Under the pieces are notes generated by a model. It worked only from the letters and a program-made list of their open reading frames with translations, was not told the origin of the DNA and made no database searches. The position numbers and the translations under genes were made by a program. Below are positions 36,343-45,072 of a stretch of 64,000 nucleotides of DNA, in pieces. The DNA lies in NCBI GenBank assembly GCA_965237785.1, contig OZ250159.1, forward strand, positions 248,001 to 312,000, given 5' to 3'. This DNA is from UBA6522 sp965237785. Its GTDB lineage: Bacteria > Pseudomonadota > Gammaproteobacteria > Steroidobacterales > Rariloculaceae. Every line of letters begins with the position of its first letter. The stretch's first letter is position 1.

Positions 36343-36744
36343 ATGTTGAAATCCATGACCCGCTTGTCTGTCGTTTGTACACTGATCGCACTGCTTGGCG
36401 TTGCAGGAATGACCGGCGCGCAAACCATCGAGCGCGTATTGCTGCCGGACAGCGACACGATGATGCTGACCGTGTTTCTGAAACACGACCAATCCATGAA
36501 CAACGTTGAGCGCGGCGAATTGCTCAGAGACGCCGGATTCAACGAAATGTTCCCGCCCGAAGGCGTCGAGATCGTCGATCACTATGTCATGATGGGCATC
36601 GGTCAGGTCATCGTCCTGCGGTTTCCGCCCGATCATCTGCGGATGGTCAACCTCGCCATCGAGCGAGGCGCATGGGGTGCCTATCAAACGGAGTTCTACG
36701 TCACGTACGATCTGCGCGAGGCCAGGCGGGCTGCCGCGCAATAG
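36343..36744 (+). CDS. Small secreted protein of unknown function
   Basis: 133 residues from the ATG at 36343, with GGAGGAG 8 bases upstream. A signal peptide (TLIALLGVAGMTGAQ) is followed by MMLTVFLKHDQSMN, FNEMFPPEGVEIVDHYVMMG, IGQVIVLRFPPDHLRMVNLA and WGAYQTEFYVTYD. I know this motif set as a recurrent uncharacterised family with a ferredoxin-like look (one beta-alpha-beta-beta unit). No function is assigned. It is close to the hydrolase gene on the same strand. Confidence 0.7.
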   Translation: MLKSMTRLSVVCTLIALLGVAGMTGAQTIERVLLPDSDTMMLTVFLKHDQSMNNVERGELLRDAGFNEMFPPEGVEIVDHYVMMGIGQVIVLRFPPDHLRMVNLAIERGAWGAYQTEFYVTYDLREARRAAAQ

Positions 36745-36791
36745 ATCGCGCTCGCATCACGCACCGAATCGAAAAAGACGATTGGCCATTC

Positions 36792-38295
36792 CTAAATACC
36801 CCTGTCTCCCAAAGCCGCTCTGCCAAAACGCTCGACTGCCTCCAGGGTCTCGCGCACGTCGTCCCAGGTCGTGTTGTGGTTGACAATGCAAAGTCGTAAA
36901 GAGGACTTTCCGTGCAGGGACGTGGATGAAACGAAGGCAGGATCGTCCCAGAAGACCTGGGCGAGCACATTCCCGTTGATCTCCTTCAGGTCTTGTTCAT
37001 CCAGGCCGGAATTACCGGGGTTGACGCGCAAGCAAACGATACTCAGCGACGCGGCGGACACGATCTCCAGGACCGCACTCGCGCGCACGTAGTCCTCGGC
37101 CCGAACGGCCAGGCCCATGCCATTGCCAACGGCGCGCCGAAATGCGGCCATCCCGAAGGTCTGGATTGACATCCAGACTTTCAGGGCGCGAAACGAACGG
37201 CTCAGTTGCAGGCCCCGATCCGAGAAGTTCGGGTGGTCCGAACCCCAGATCGTATCTTGCAGTACATCGTGGTTGACCCGCAATGCGTTCTCGAGCGTGC
37301 GCAGATCCTTGACCAGCAGGCAACCGGCCTCGTACGGTTGAAACAACCACTTGTGCGCGTCCACGCCGATCGAATCGGCGCGCTCGATCCCGGCAAGGAG
37401 CTGCTTTCCCCGCTCGGCGAGAACGGCGAAACCGCCGTACGCAGCATCGACATGCAGCCAGATGCCTTCCTCCGCGCAGTAATCCGCCATCGCCTCCAGC
37501 GGGTCGACGGCGCCGGCGCTGGCCGTGCCGGCATTCGCGCAGATCGCAATCGGGTTGTACCCGGCGGCGCGGTCTTCTGCCACGGCTTGCGCCAGCGCCT
37601 CCATGTCCAGGCGAAAGTGCCGGTCGCTGGGCACCTTGCGGATGCACTCGCGTCGAATGCCGGCGATGATTGCGGCGCGCAGGAATGCGGTGTGACTCTG
37701 ATCGCTCATGTACACGGTCGCACGCTCCGGGTGACCCGCGGCTTCCCTGGCCGCGACGAAGGCGTCGAGGCTCCGCGGCCGAGCCGCCGCTGGTGAAAAG
37801 CCCTCCGGCGCCCTCCGGATAGCCGAGCCAGCGCCTGAACCAGTCGAGCACGACCAACTCCACTTGGCTGGGACCGCTTGCGACCAGCCACGTGCACGCG
37901 TTGATGTTGAAGCCCGCCGCCATGAATTCAGCCAGTATTCCGGGCCACGTGGGGGAGGTCGGCACGAACCCGAAAGAACGCGGGTGATCCAGCCGCAGCG
38001 TCCACGGCAAGACATCGCGCGCGGCCTGCTCAAGCACCTCCGTCGCCTGGCGCCCTTCCTCGGGAGGATCCTCCGCCAGCGTCTCCATGAGCACATGCCG
38101 GAACTCGCCGTCCCACGCGCCGTCTCCAGGCAGCTTTTCAATACGCTCCACCACAATTTCCGCAGCCCTGCGCGCGAGATCGAGCATGCGATCGCGCGGC
38201 ATCTGCAGGCCGCCGAGCGCCTCACCGCCCGGATATGCTTCCTCGGCGCTTGGCATGGGGGCAGATTCAGTATCTTGTTTTTCTTGCGAGCGCAT
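36792..38295 (-). CDS. PLP-dependent group II decarboxylase, frameshifted
   Basis: About 500 residues in two frames. The N-terminal half (from 38295) has RSFGFVPTSPTWPGILAEFM and GGLFTSGGSAA. Near 37774 one extra G shifts the frame; removing it gives SAA-SLDAFVAAREAAG. The C-terminal half carries ICANAGTASAGAVDPLEAMA, LHVDAAYGGFAVL (PLP-binding Asp), VDAHKWLFQPYEAGCLLVKD (Schiff-base Lys) and the C-domain. This is the aromatic-L-amino-acid/tyrosine decarboxylase fold. A single lesion in an otherwise intact gene may be a sequencing error or a very recent inactivation. Confidence 0.82.
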
Positions 38296-38561
38296 TATCT
38301 TGCCAATAAACGCACAACGCCGCGACAGGAATGCTCGCCGGACTGGCCGGCCCCTATCCCGAGTCCAACCAAAAAAGTGAGAGTCCGAGTTCGGACGGGA
38401 GTATATCGGAAGGTATTCGCCAACGTGGGATAGAGTCTCCGGAATTCCCGGGCGGTTCAGGTCTCAATGAAATAATGTGGGGAACAACAGCACGAACAGG
38501 GTCGCGGCGAGCGGTATACTTTTGCCCAATACCGCAAGAGGCGCGGAGCCCGAGACGAACA

Positions 38562-39443
38562 ATGAAGCATCGATTCCTCACTGTGGTTCTGGTCCTTCTC
38601 GCGAATACGTCATCGGCACAGGAGGACTTGCTGGCGTGCGTGGACCCCGATGTCAGGGATGTTCTGCAATTTGGATACACCAATGCAGGTGCGCTCGTGA
38701 GTCGGACCGTCCCCGACGTATTGGCTGGGTTGCGGGAATCCCGCGATCTGGAATTTGTTGCGAGTTCCGTATCGTCGTTCCGAACAGTCGCGGTGTACAA
38801 GACGGCGTTGGCGCGCAGCGATGCAATGGACAGAATGTACGGGTTTCTACGGGAGGCGGGCTGGCGTGATTACGAGATCACGCCCCCACGCGATGGATTC
38901 CTGAACGTCTTTCCAGGGTTGGACGGAGTGTTTTGCCGGGAAGGAGCGATGTTGGTTGTTGTGAGCCTCCCATCCGACGATACGACGTACGTGCGCCTGC
39001 AAAACCGGACGGATGGCGGCGGGGTTCCTTGCGACGAATTTCCGGACAGTCTGGGGGGGATCGCTAGAACAACCGGTGGGTCGAACTTCCAGGATCACAT
39101 ACCAACGCTTGCGATTCCCGGGAGTGCCATGGCAATGGACCCACAAGCGGGACTGGTCTTGGGCCCCAGCGCGTCTTGGCAGTCGGACCGATCAGTGATT
39201 ATCCAAGTCGATCTGCAGACGGATCTGATGTCGGCGGAGGATATCCTCGACCTATACGCGCAACAATTGGAGGAACAGGGCTGGAGCTACGACACCGGGT
39301 GGGCCGGTCAGTTTTCCAGCGGCTCGAGCTGGACGCGGTCACCGACCGCGGAACTGGAATTGGTCGGACTCCTGGACGTCGTTGCACTGGGCAATTCCGC
39401 CTACCGGGCAATGTTTCGTGCATCGTCGCGGGAATCCGAATAG
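38562..39443 (+). CDS. Secreted protein of unknown function
   Basis: 293 residues from the ATG at 38562. The signal peptide is LTVVLVLLANTSSAQ. The mature part starts DLLACVDPDVRDVLQFG; no catalytic motif is visible. Repeated tail-like segments (LDLYAQQLEEQGWSYDTGW, SSWTRS, LELVGLLDV) resemble the two-part DUF4019/YbjQ-like periplasmic repeats loosely, but I do not recognise the family. It stands alone between divergent neighbours. Confidence 0.6.
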   Translation: MKHRFLTVVLVLLANTSSAQEDLLACVDPDVRDVLQFGYTNAGALVSRTVPDVLAGLRESRDLEFVASSVSSFRTVAVYKTALARSDAMDRMYGFLREAGWRDYEITPPRDGFLNVFPGLDGVFCREGAMLVVVSLPSDDTTYVRLQNRTDGGGVPCDEFPDSLGGIARTTGGSNFQDHIPTLAIPGSAMAMDPQAGLVLGPSASWQSDRSVIIQVDLQTDLMSAEDILDLYAQQLEEQGWSYDTGWAGQFSSGSSWTRSPTAELELVGLLDVVALGNSAYRAMFRASSRESE

Positions 39444-39758
39444 CACCATCAAGCCACTTTGCCCATTCGAACGAGCGATTGCAGTTTTCCCCATGCGCAG
39501 ACCCGGCAAGAATTTCGCCATGACAGTTCCGGCGATAGCGCTGCTGCTGGCGCTTTCGCCACCGAGACCGAACGCGATGGCCTTGTAAACCGTCTCCCAG
39601 TCGGGGGCAATGGGGCCCCGGGACAGTCTCCGACCCTCGTTCCAGAAGTACAAGGCGCGCCGCCCACAGGCTCCAAAATGGAAATGTCGACCACGACAGC
39701 AAGGCTTTGGGGACCACCTATTTGGAATCATCCGGACCGAGCCGCACGCATCCCCAAT
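39444..39758. other. Intergenic region between convergent genes
   Basis: About 315 bases. Minus-strand frames stay open (for example GPIAPDWETVYKAIAFGLGG) but match nothing I know and overlap the 3' end of the preceding gene. No terminator hairpin with a U-run is visible. Confidence 0.3.
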
Positions 39759-40637
39759 TCACCGACGCTGACCTGGTGTTCGCTCGCCGCGTCCCGGTAA
39801 TGGAGGGCGCAGACTTGGTTGCGGCGAGGCCACTCGTGGTGCGTTGACAAGAAAAATATTGAATGAATATTGCTTCGTTCCGAGTACGGGGTAGTAGAGT
39901 CGCCAAGTGAGACGGTCGTCGATGGAATGAAGCACTCTCAGAAGCACATCTCTGGCTGGTTCACCATTGACGACCTCAGTTCGTCCACGATGTCTGAAGA
40001 ACAGATCTGCCGGCATATTGCCGACGCCGACCGGGAATCCCGTCGCCGTCGCGATTGCGTCGGCCACGGGAACCACGAGTTCGAGCCCTTCGCCTTCCAG
40101 GGCAGGTAACGAAATCGGGGTATCGAGAATAGACGTGTTCTCAACCCACTGGCCGCTGCTGTTCCTGGCATGGGTCGGAACAATGTGAAAAACGTCTCCT
40201 GATTGTTGAACTCGAAACCGTCCACCCTTGCCGCCGACCTCATAGTCACTGATCAATTGCCGCAGTGTCGCAGCCCAATCCTCCGGCTCACCTGTCTCCA
40301 TGGAAACGTAGTAGGTTGCGTTGAATATCTCGGTTGAAGGAAATAGAACTCGTGGAACTTCGTCCGGAGGGTAGCGATCGAGATCCCGCCTCGTATGAGT
40401 AAGGTCCTGGATGTCGCCTGAAAACTCTAACCGCGGATCCTCGTAGGTAATCACCACCGGATATTGCGAGACCAGTGTTCTGGCCACTTCGGCGATTGGT
40501 CGAGGCGAGTCGACGAACAGGTCGATGAGTTCATTCTGCCCTTGGGCAGACGGCATGAGCAAAACATAGGCGAGAATGATCTTGACGTCGGCCGCCAAGT
40601 ACAGAGGTGGATAGTTACGCATTAGCATAGTGTGCAA
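39759..40637 (-). CDS. Secreted protein of unknown function with an STN-like segment
   Basis: 292 residues. The start is TTG 40637 (GAGGA 6 bases upstream) or ATG 40628. A hydrophobic N-terminus (VKIILAYVLLMPSAQGQ) is followed by RPIAEVARTLVSQYPVVITY, a segment resembling the STN/short secretin-like fold used to sense periplasmic partners. The middle has FRVQQSGDVFHIVPTHARN and SILDTPISLP. The C-terminus is Pro/Arg-rich. It is not recognised as a named family. Its neighbour is a formylglycine-generating-enzyme-like gene on the same strand. Confidence 0.55.
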   Translation of the reverse strand: MHTMLMRNYPPLYLAADVKIILAYVLLMPSAQGQNELIDLFVDSPRPIAEVARTLVSQYPVVITYEDPRLEFSGDIQDLTHTRRDLDRYPPDEVPRVLFPSTEIFNATYYVSMETGEPEDWAATLRQLISDYEVGGKGGRFRVQQSGDVFHIVPTHARNSSGQWVENTSILDTPISLPALEGEGLELVVPVADAIATATGFPVGVGNMPADLFFRHRGRTEVVNGEPARDVLLRVLHSIDDRLTWRLYYPVLGTKQYSFNIFLVNAPRVASPQPSLRPPLPGRGERTPGQRR

Positions 40638-40709
40638 TATTAATCCTCGCGAACCGCTATCACGGTGACATACGGGATGTCACGCTCAAGGTTCGGAAAG
40701 ATCGTCGAA

Positions 40710-41690
40710 TCATTCCGCGGGTGACTGCGCGACGCGGAAGCCAGTCTGGTTGTCAGCTAAATGCAGGCTGCGTGTTGGGCCACGAGCTTCGTGTTGAACA
40801 TAGGCGAGCCCCCAGCCGCCACCACGGCCAACTCGGTTTTGGCAATTCTCTCGGGTCAAAGCAGACCCGTCCGACGGCGCGCCTGCAAAGCCGGGACGAA
40901 AGCAATCCTCGACCCATTCATGGGCATTGCGCTCCATATCGTGTAGACCGAATGCATTCGGGCCCTCATGTCCAACCGGTTCCGTGTAAGGCTCCCCTAC
41001 ACAGCGCCGAATGTCATTACGATCCTCCATGTCGCAGAATGACGAGGCATCCACGTCCGGATTCGACGCGCCTGCGCGCGCTGCAAATTCCCACTCCGCT
41101 TCACTTGGCAACCGGTAGGGCCGTCCCGTTTCCGATGCGAGCCATTGCACGTATTCATTCGCGTCCGACCACGTGATGCAGACCACCGGATGGTCATCCG
41201 ATTGCGAAAAACCGGGTCGCAGCCAATTACGAAGTCTTGCTATGACGTTGTAGTGCGATGAACGCCAGTCGGCCAGCGAAAAGCCTATGCAGCCGCGCCG
41301 ACGCCGCAAGGCGGACAAGGCGATGTCGCCGGCGATACCGGCTCTTTCGGCATTCGTTCGATAGCCTGTCCGTTCAGCGAAAGTGCGAAACTCGCCTCGC
41401 GTGATCTCGTAGACGGATAGCGCAAACGGACGCTCGATGTTGACCTCACGGACCGGGGTGTTGTGCGTGCATCGAAATCCCGACACACACCCCATATTGA
41501 ATTGGCCGGGCGTTATGGTGACCATCAGCGGTCCTGTGCCACCTGAAGCCAACGCATCGGAGAATTCAGCTCCCGCCTGGCCGAGTCCGTCTGCACTCCA
41601 CAACAACCACAGAACGCCAAGTACAACTCCCGCTTTCGTACCGTGAGTACGCGGCAGTTGCTGTCTCTCGGAGGGATGCGTGGTGAGCAT
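40710..41690 (-). CDS. Formylglycine-generating-enzyme-like (FGE-sulfatase) secreted protein
   Basis: 326 residues from the ATG at 41690; a GTG at 41714 is an alternative. An N-terminal hydrophobic segment is followed by PGQFNMGCVSGFRCTHNTPV, the SUMF1/FGE-sulfatase fold: SVYEITRGEFRTFAERTGY, DHPVVCITWSDANEYVQWL, RPYRLPSEAEWEFAARAG, HDMERNAHEWVEDC, RVGRGGGWG and the end GFRVAQ. True FGE enzymes activate type I sulfatases by oxidising the active-site Cys. Many paralogues are unrelated in function. I cannot confirm the two catalytic cysteines; the many other Cys here may form disulfides. Confidence 0.8.
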   Translation of the reverse strand: MLTTHPSERQQLPRTHGTKAGVVLGVLWLLWSADGLGQAGAEFSDALASGGTGPLMVTITPGQFNMGCVSGFRCTHNTPVREVNIERPFALSVYEITRGEFRTFAERTGYRTNAERAGIAGDIALSALRRRRGCIGFSLADWRSSHYNVIARLRNWLRPGFSQSDDHPVVCITWSDANEYVQWLASETGRPYRLPSEAEWEFAARAGASNPDVDASSFCDMEDRNDIRRCVGEPYTEPVGHEGPNAFGLHDMERNAHEWVEDCFRPGFAGAPSDGSALTRENCQNRVGRGGGWGLAYVQHEARGPTRSLHLADNQTGFRVAQSPAE

Positions 41691-41799
41691 GGCCTGAAAG
41701 AGAATATCACGCACCGTGTGCTACAGATCGCTTGCTGGAATGAAGATCAATGACGTTCCAACCGGTCTCTCTGCGCAACGACTCGAGGCTGAATCGTGC

Positions 41800-43440
41800 T
41801 CACGGCATGCTGAACGAAACCGGCGCGGCCGGACCTAGCGGCAGCCCCAGAAACACCCAGAGTATCGTCAATACCAGCCCCGCCAGCAGCAGGAACATGG
41901 AGTAGGGCAGCATGGTCGCCACCAGGCTGCCGAGGCCGAAGTCCTTCTGCCAGCGCTGGGCGAACACCAGTACCAGCGGCAAGTACGGCATCAGCGGCGT
42001 AATGATATTGGTGGCGCTGTCGCCGACGCGGTAGGCCGCGGTGCTCATCTCGGGAGAGATTCCCACCAGCATCAGCATGGGCACCAGCACCGGCGCCAGC
42101 AGCGCCCACTTGGCGCTCGCCGAGCCGATGAAGAGATTGAGCAAGGCGCCGAACAGAATGATAGAAGCCATCAGCAGTGTGTCGGGTAGATTGGAGCTTT
42201 CCAGCACGGCGGCGCCCTGAATCGCGAAGATCAGGCCCAGGTTCGACCAGTTGAACATGGCCACGAAATGCGCCGCGGCGAATGACAGAACCAGATAGTA
42301 GGCCATGTCCCCCATCGCGCCCTTCATCATTGCGATCAGGTCTCGGTGATTCTTGACGGTTCCCGCCGCTGCCCCGTACGCCCATCCCGCTGCCAGGAAG
42401 ATCACGCAGAATCCGGCCACCAGGGACTGGAAGAGGGGATTGAAACGCGACTCGATGGGAGCGGATTCGTCGATCAGCGGAGTGCCGGGGACAATGCACA
42501 GAAACACCCATAGCGCTACGACACCGAGGATGGCCCAGCCGGCCCGCGTCAGCCCACGGCGCTCGGCATCTTCGGGGCTGGTGTCGGGATCCTCGATGTC
42601 GCCAGCGCTGGTTTCGGGACCCTCAATGCCGCCAGCGCCGGTTTCCGTATCTTCGATGTCGCCGGCACTGCTGCTTTGCAGGCCGCCTCCGCCGTAGGGA
42701 CCCATGCGCGGTTCGATTACGCGGTCGGTGATGTACCAGATGATCGGCAGAAACACCAACGTCATGGCGATGATGAAGTAGGCGTTGCCGGCGATATTGG
42801 CGTCCCAGGTCGGCAGGATGGTCTCGGCCGCGGCTTCGGTGATGCCGAACAGCAGCGCATCGAGTTGGCCTGGCAGCAGATTGGCGGAAAAGCCGCCGGA
42901 GACCCCTGCGAACGCGGCGGCGATGCCGGCGACGGGATGCCGGCCGGCGGCGGCGAAGATGACGCCCGCGAGCGGAATCAGCACAACATAGGCGGCATCC
43001 GCCGCCAGATTACCGAGCATGCCAACCAGCGCAACCGCCGGTGTCAGCAGCAACTTCGGCACATTGCCGACCGCCGCGCTCATGGCCGTGCCGAGCAGGC
43101 CCGAGCGCTCGGCGACGCCGGCCCCCAGCATGACGACCAGGACATAGCCCAAAGGGTGGAAACTGGTAAAGGTGGCCGGCATTTCCACCAGCAGGCGCCG
43201 GATGTTGTCCGCCGACAGCAGGCTTTCGGCCCGGATCGCCAGGGCGTTGCCGGCCGCGTCGAACTGCGTTGGATGCAAGGCGTAGGTTCCGGTAGCGGCG
43301 GCGATAACGCTGATCGCGATGACGGCCAATATGCAATACAGGAAGATCACCACCGGATCGGGCAGCCGATTTCCGCCGCGCTCGATCCAGCCGAGGATGC
43401 GTTCGGTTCTGTTGTTGTCAGGTATCGGATCAGACGTCAT
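41800..43440 (-). CDS. AbgT-family transporter
   Basis: 546 residues with 12-13 membrane segments. The family features are clear: RLPDPVVIFLYCILAVIAIS near the N-terminus, the paired hairpins VGDSATNIITPLMPYLPLVL and GNLAADAAYVVLIPLAGVIF, and FIGSASAKWALLAPVLVPML. AbgT proteins were described as p-aminobenzoyl-glutamate importers and as antimetabolite exporters. A central cytoplasmic loop has been expanded by a tandem repeat. The ribosome-binding site GGAGAAAGAAATG precedes the ATG at 43440. A CPA1 antiporter lies upstream on the same strand. Confidence 0.9.
   Translation of the reverse strand: MTSDPIPDNNRTERILGWIERGGNRLPDPVVIFLYCILAVIAISVIAAATGTYALHPTQFDAAGNALAIRAESLLSADNIRRLLVEMPATFTSFHPLGYVLVVMLGAGVAERSGLLGTAMSAAVGNVPKLLLTPAVALVGMLGNLAADAAYVVLIPLAGVIFAAAGRHPVAGIAAAFAGVSGGFSANLLPGQLDALLFGITEAAAETILPTWDANIAGNAYFIIAMTLVFLPIIWYITDRVIEPRMGPYGGGGLQSSSAGDIEDTETGAGGIEGPETSAGDIEDPDTSPEDAERRGLTRAGWAILGVVALWVFLCIVPGTPLIDESAPIESRFNPLFQSLVAGFCVIFLAAGWAYGAAAGTVKNHRDLIAMMKGAMGDMAYYLVLSFAAAHFVAMFNWSNLGLIFAIQGAAVLESSNLPDTLLMASIILFGALLNLFIGSASAKWALLAPVLVPMLMLVGISPEMSTAAYRVGDSATNIITPLMPYLPLVLVFAQRWQKDFGLGSLVATMLPYSMFLLLAGLVLTILWVFLGLPLGPAAPVSFSMP
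42565..42675 (-). repeat. 30-bp tandem repeat in the AbgT cytoplasmic loop
   Basis: Three units encode AGDIEDTETG, AGGIEGPETS and AGDIEDPDTS in the loop between the two halves of the transporter. The acidic insert stays in frame and interrupts no membrane segment. Confidence 0.65.
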
Positions 43441-43602
43441 TTCTTTCTCCTTTGGAACACCGGCGGATCACCGATCTCTCTTGTATCAAGGCTGCCTAAA
43501 GTAATTCGATGGCGTCGGCTCCGAGTGGACCGCGGGTGGTTCGACGTCGTTGAGCCGCGAGCCACTCCGGATCCCGGTAGGCGGCGGCGGGTAACGCGCA
43601 CA

Positions 43603-44853
43603 CTAGCTTGAACCGGACGGCATGACCCGCTGGATCAACCGGCCGACGGTCAGTCCCTGCACGATGATGGAGAACAGGACCACGACGTAGGTGATGCTGA
43701 GTATGAACGGCCGGTATTCATTCGCCGGCAGCGACAGCGCCAGGGCGACGGCGATGCCGCCTCGCAAACCACCCCACGTCAACACCGGGACGGCGCCACG
43801 GGCAAACGTCTCCCAACGGCTCAGCAGCGTTGTCGAAACGTAGACGCTCAACCAGCGGCCGGCCAATGCGATGGGGACCACGATCAACCCCATCCACGAG
43901 CCGGTCCCTGTTCGCGCGATGATCAGGAGCTCCAGCCCGATCAAGAGAAACAGCACGGAGTTGACGATCTCGTCGAGCAGCGACCAGAACTTCTGCAGGT
44001 AGTCGCGGGAATTCTCGCTTACCGCATATGTCATGCCCTCGTTGCCGATGAACAGCCCCGCCACGACCATGGCGATGGGACCGCTGATGCCGAGTCGAAT
44101 GGCCAGGGCATAGCCCACCATCACCACTGCGAGGGTGATCAGGACCTCAAGAATGGGTTCATTCACCCGGTACATGGCGCGATAGCCGATGTAGCCCCCG
44201 ACCAACCCGAGTACGCATCCGCCGAGGACCTCGACGACAAACAGTTCGCCGATGTGCAGCAACCCGGGGTCGGTGCCCTGTACCGCGATACCGACGATGA
44301 CGGTGAATACCACCACCCCCAGGCCGTCATTGAACAGCGATTCACCCGCCAGCGTGACCTTGAGCGATTTCGGCACGCGGATTGTCTTGAACAGCCCAAG
44401 TACCGCTACCGGGTCCGTGGGACTGATCAGCGCCCCGAAAATCAGCGCCCAGAGGAAGGGTAGCGAATACCCCGCCAGCCCGGCTGCGATCCATGTACCG
44501 GTGGCAATCAACAGTGTCGAGAGCAGCGTGCCCAGCGTCGCCATCAGGCCGACGGAGCGATACCGGCTTCGCAGCGCGGAAAAATCCACGTGCAGTGCCC
44601 CGGCAAACAGCAGGAAGCTCAGCATCCCGTGCATCAGCGTTTCGTGAAAATCGATCTGGTCGAGCACGCTCGTGATCAGCGCATCCACATTCGCTCCCGG
44701 GATCAGGGACTCGATGAGGAGCAGCGCCATTGAAGCGGCGAGCGCGATCAGGACCAGGCCGATCGTCTGCGGGGCCCGAAGATACCGGTGGTTGATGTAG
44801 CCGAACAGCGCCGTCAGCCCGATCAGGAAGGCTCCGATTTCAAATACGCTCAT
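43603..44853 (-). CDS. CPA1-type Na+/H+ antiporter
   Basis: 416 residues, about 12 membrane segments. Diagnostic motifs are ALIFGALISPTDPVAVLG, LKVTLAGESLFNDGLGVVVF (N-D ion site), ISGPIAMVVAGLFIGNEGM and VLTWGGLRGGIAVALALSLP. This is the NhaP/CPA1 plan used for pH and sodium homeostasis in the inner membrane. The ATG at 44853 lies 4 bases after the stop of a possible 43-residue ORF on the same strand. No long cytoplasmic regulatory tail is present, so it is the short bacterial form. Confidence 0.92.
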   Translation of the reverse strand: MSVFEIGAFLIGLTALFGYINHRYLRAPQTIGLVLIALAASMALLLIESLIPGANVDALITSVLDQIDFHETLMHGMLSFLLFAGALHVDFSALRSRYRSVGLMATLGTLLSTLLIATGTWIAAGLAGYSLPFLWALIFGALISPTDPVAVLGLFKTIRVPKSLKVTLAGESLFNDGLGVVVFTVIVGIAVQGTDPGLLHIGELFVVEVLGGCVLGLVGGYIGYRAMYRVNEPILEVLITLAVVMVGYALAIRLGISGPIAMVVAGLFIGNEGMTYAVSENSRDYLQKFWSLLDEIVNSVLFLLIGLELLIIARTGTGSWMGLIVVPIALAGRWLSVYVSTTLLSRWETFARGAVPVLTWGGLRGGIAVALALSLPANEYRPFILSITYVVVLFSIIVQGLTVGRLIQRVMPSGSS

Positions 44854-44857
44854 TGCG

Positions 44858-44989
44858 TCACTGGGTAGTTTCCGGGCGGGTAGGGCACCGGGCCGCTCTC
44901 AGCACAGGGCGTTCCGCCGGCGAGGCCAGGCTTGCAGCGAGCGCCGCGGCGACAAAGAACGACGCCGTGAATTCAACTTGACGCGACAT
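44858..44989 (-). CDS. Possible 43-residue secreted peptide ORF
   Basis: ATG at 44989 with AGGTGG 8 bases upstream. It reads MSRQVEFTASFFVAAALAAS and so on to ETTQ: an N-terminal hydrophobic stretch and a basic tail. It ends 4 bases before the antiporter start, so it could be a translated leader or a chance ORF. No family is recognised. Confidence 0.3.
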   Translation of the reverse strand: MSRQVEFTASFFVAAALAASLASPAERPVLRAARCPTRPETTQ

Positions 44990-45072
44990 GGGATCACCAC
45001 CTTTCGTTACCGATTTCGATTGCACGCGATTGTACCTGTAAACTCAGTACCATCAGCCTGGGAGGATTTCCA

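Noticed and set aside
39339..39731. A 130-residue minus-strand ORF with protein-like stretches
   Set aside because: It overlaps the 3' end of a well-supported gene by about 100 bases and matches no family I know. Reported only as part of the gap.
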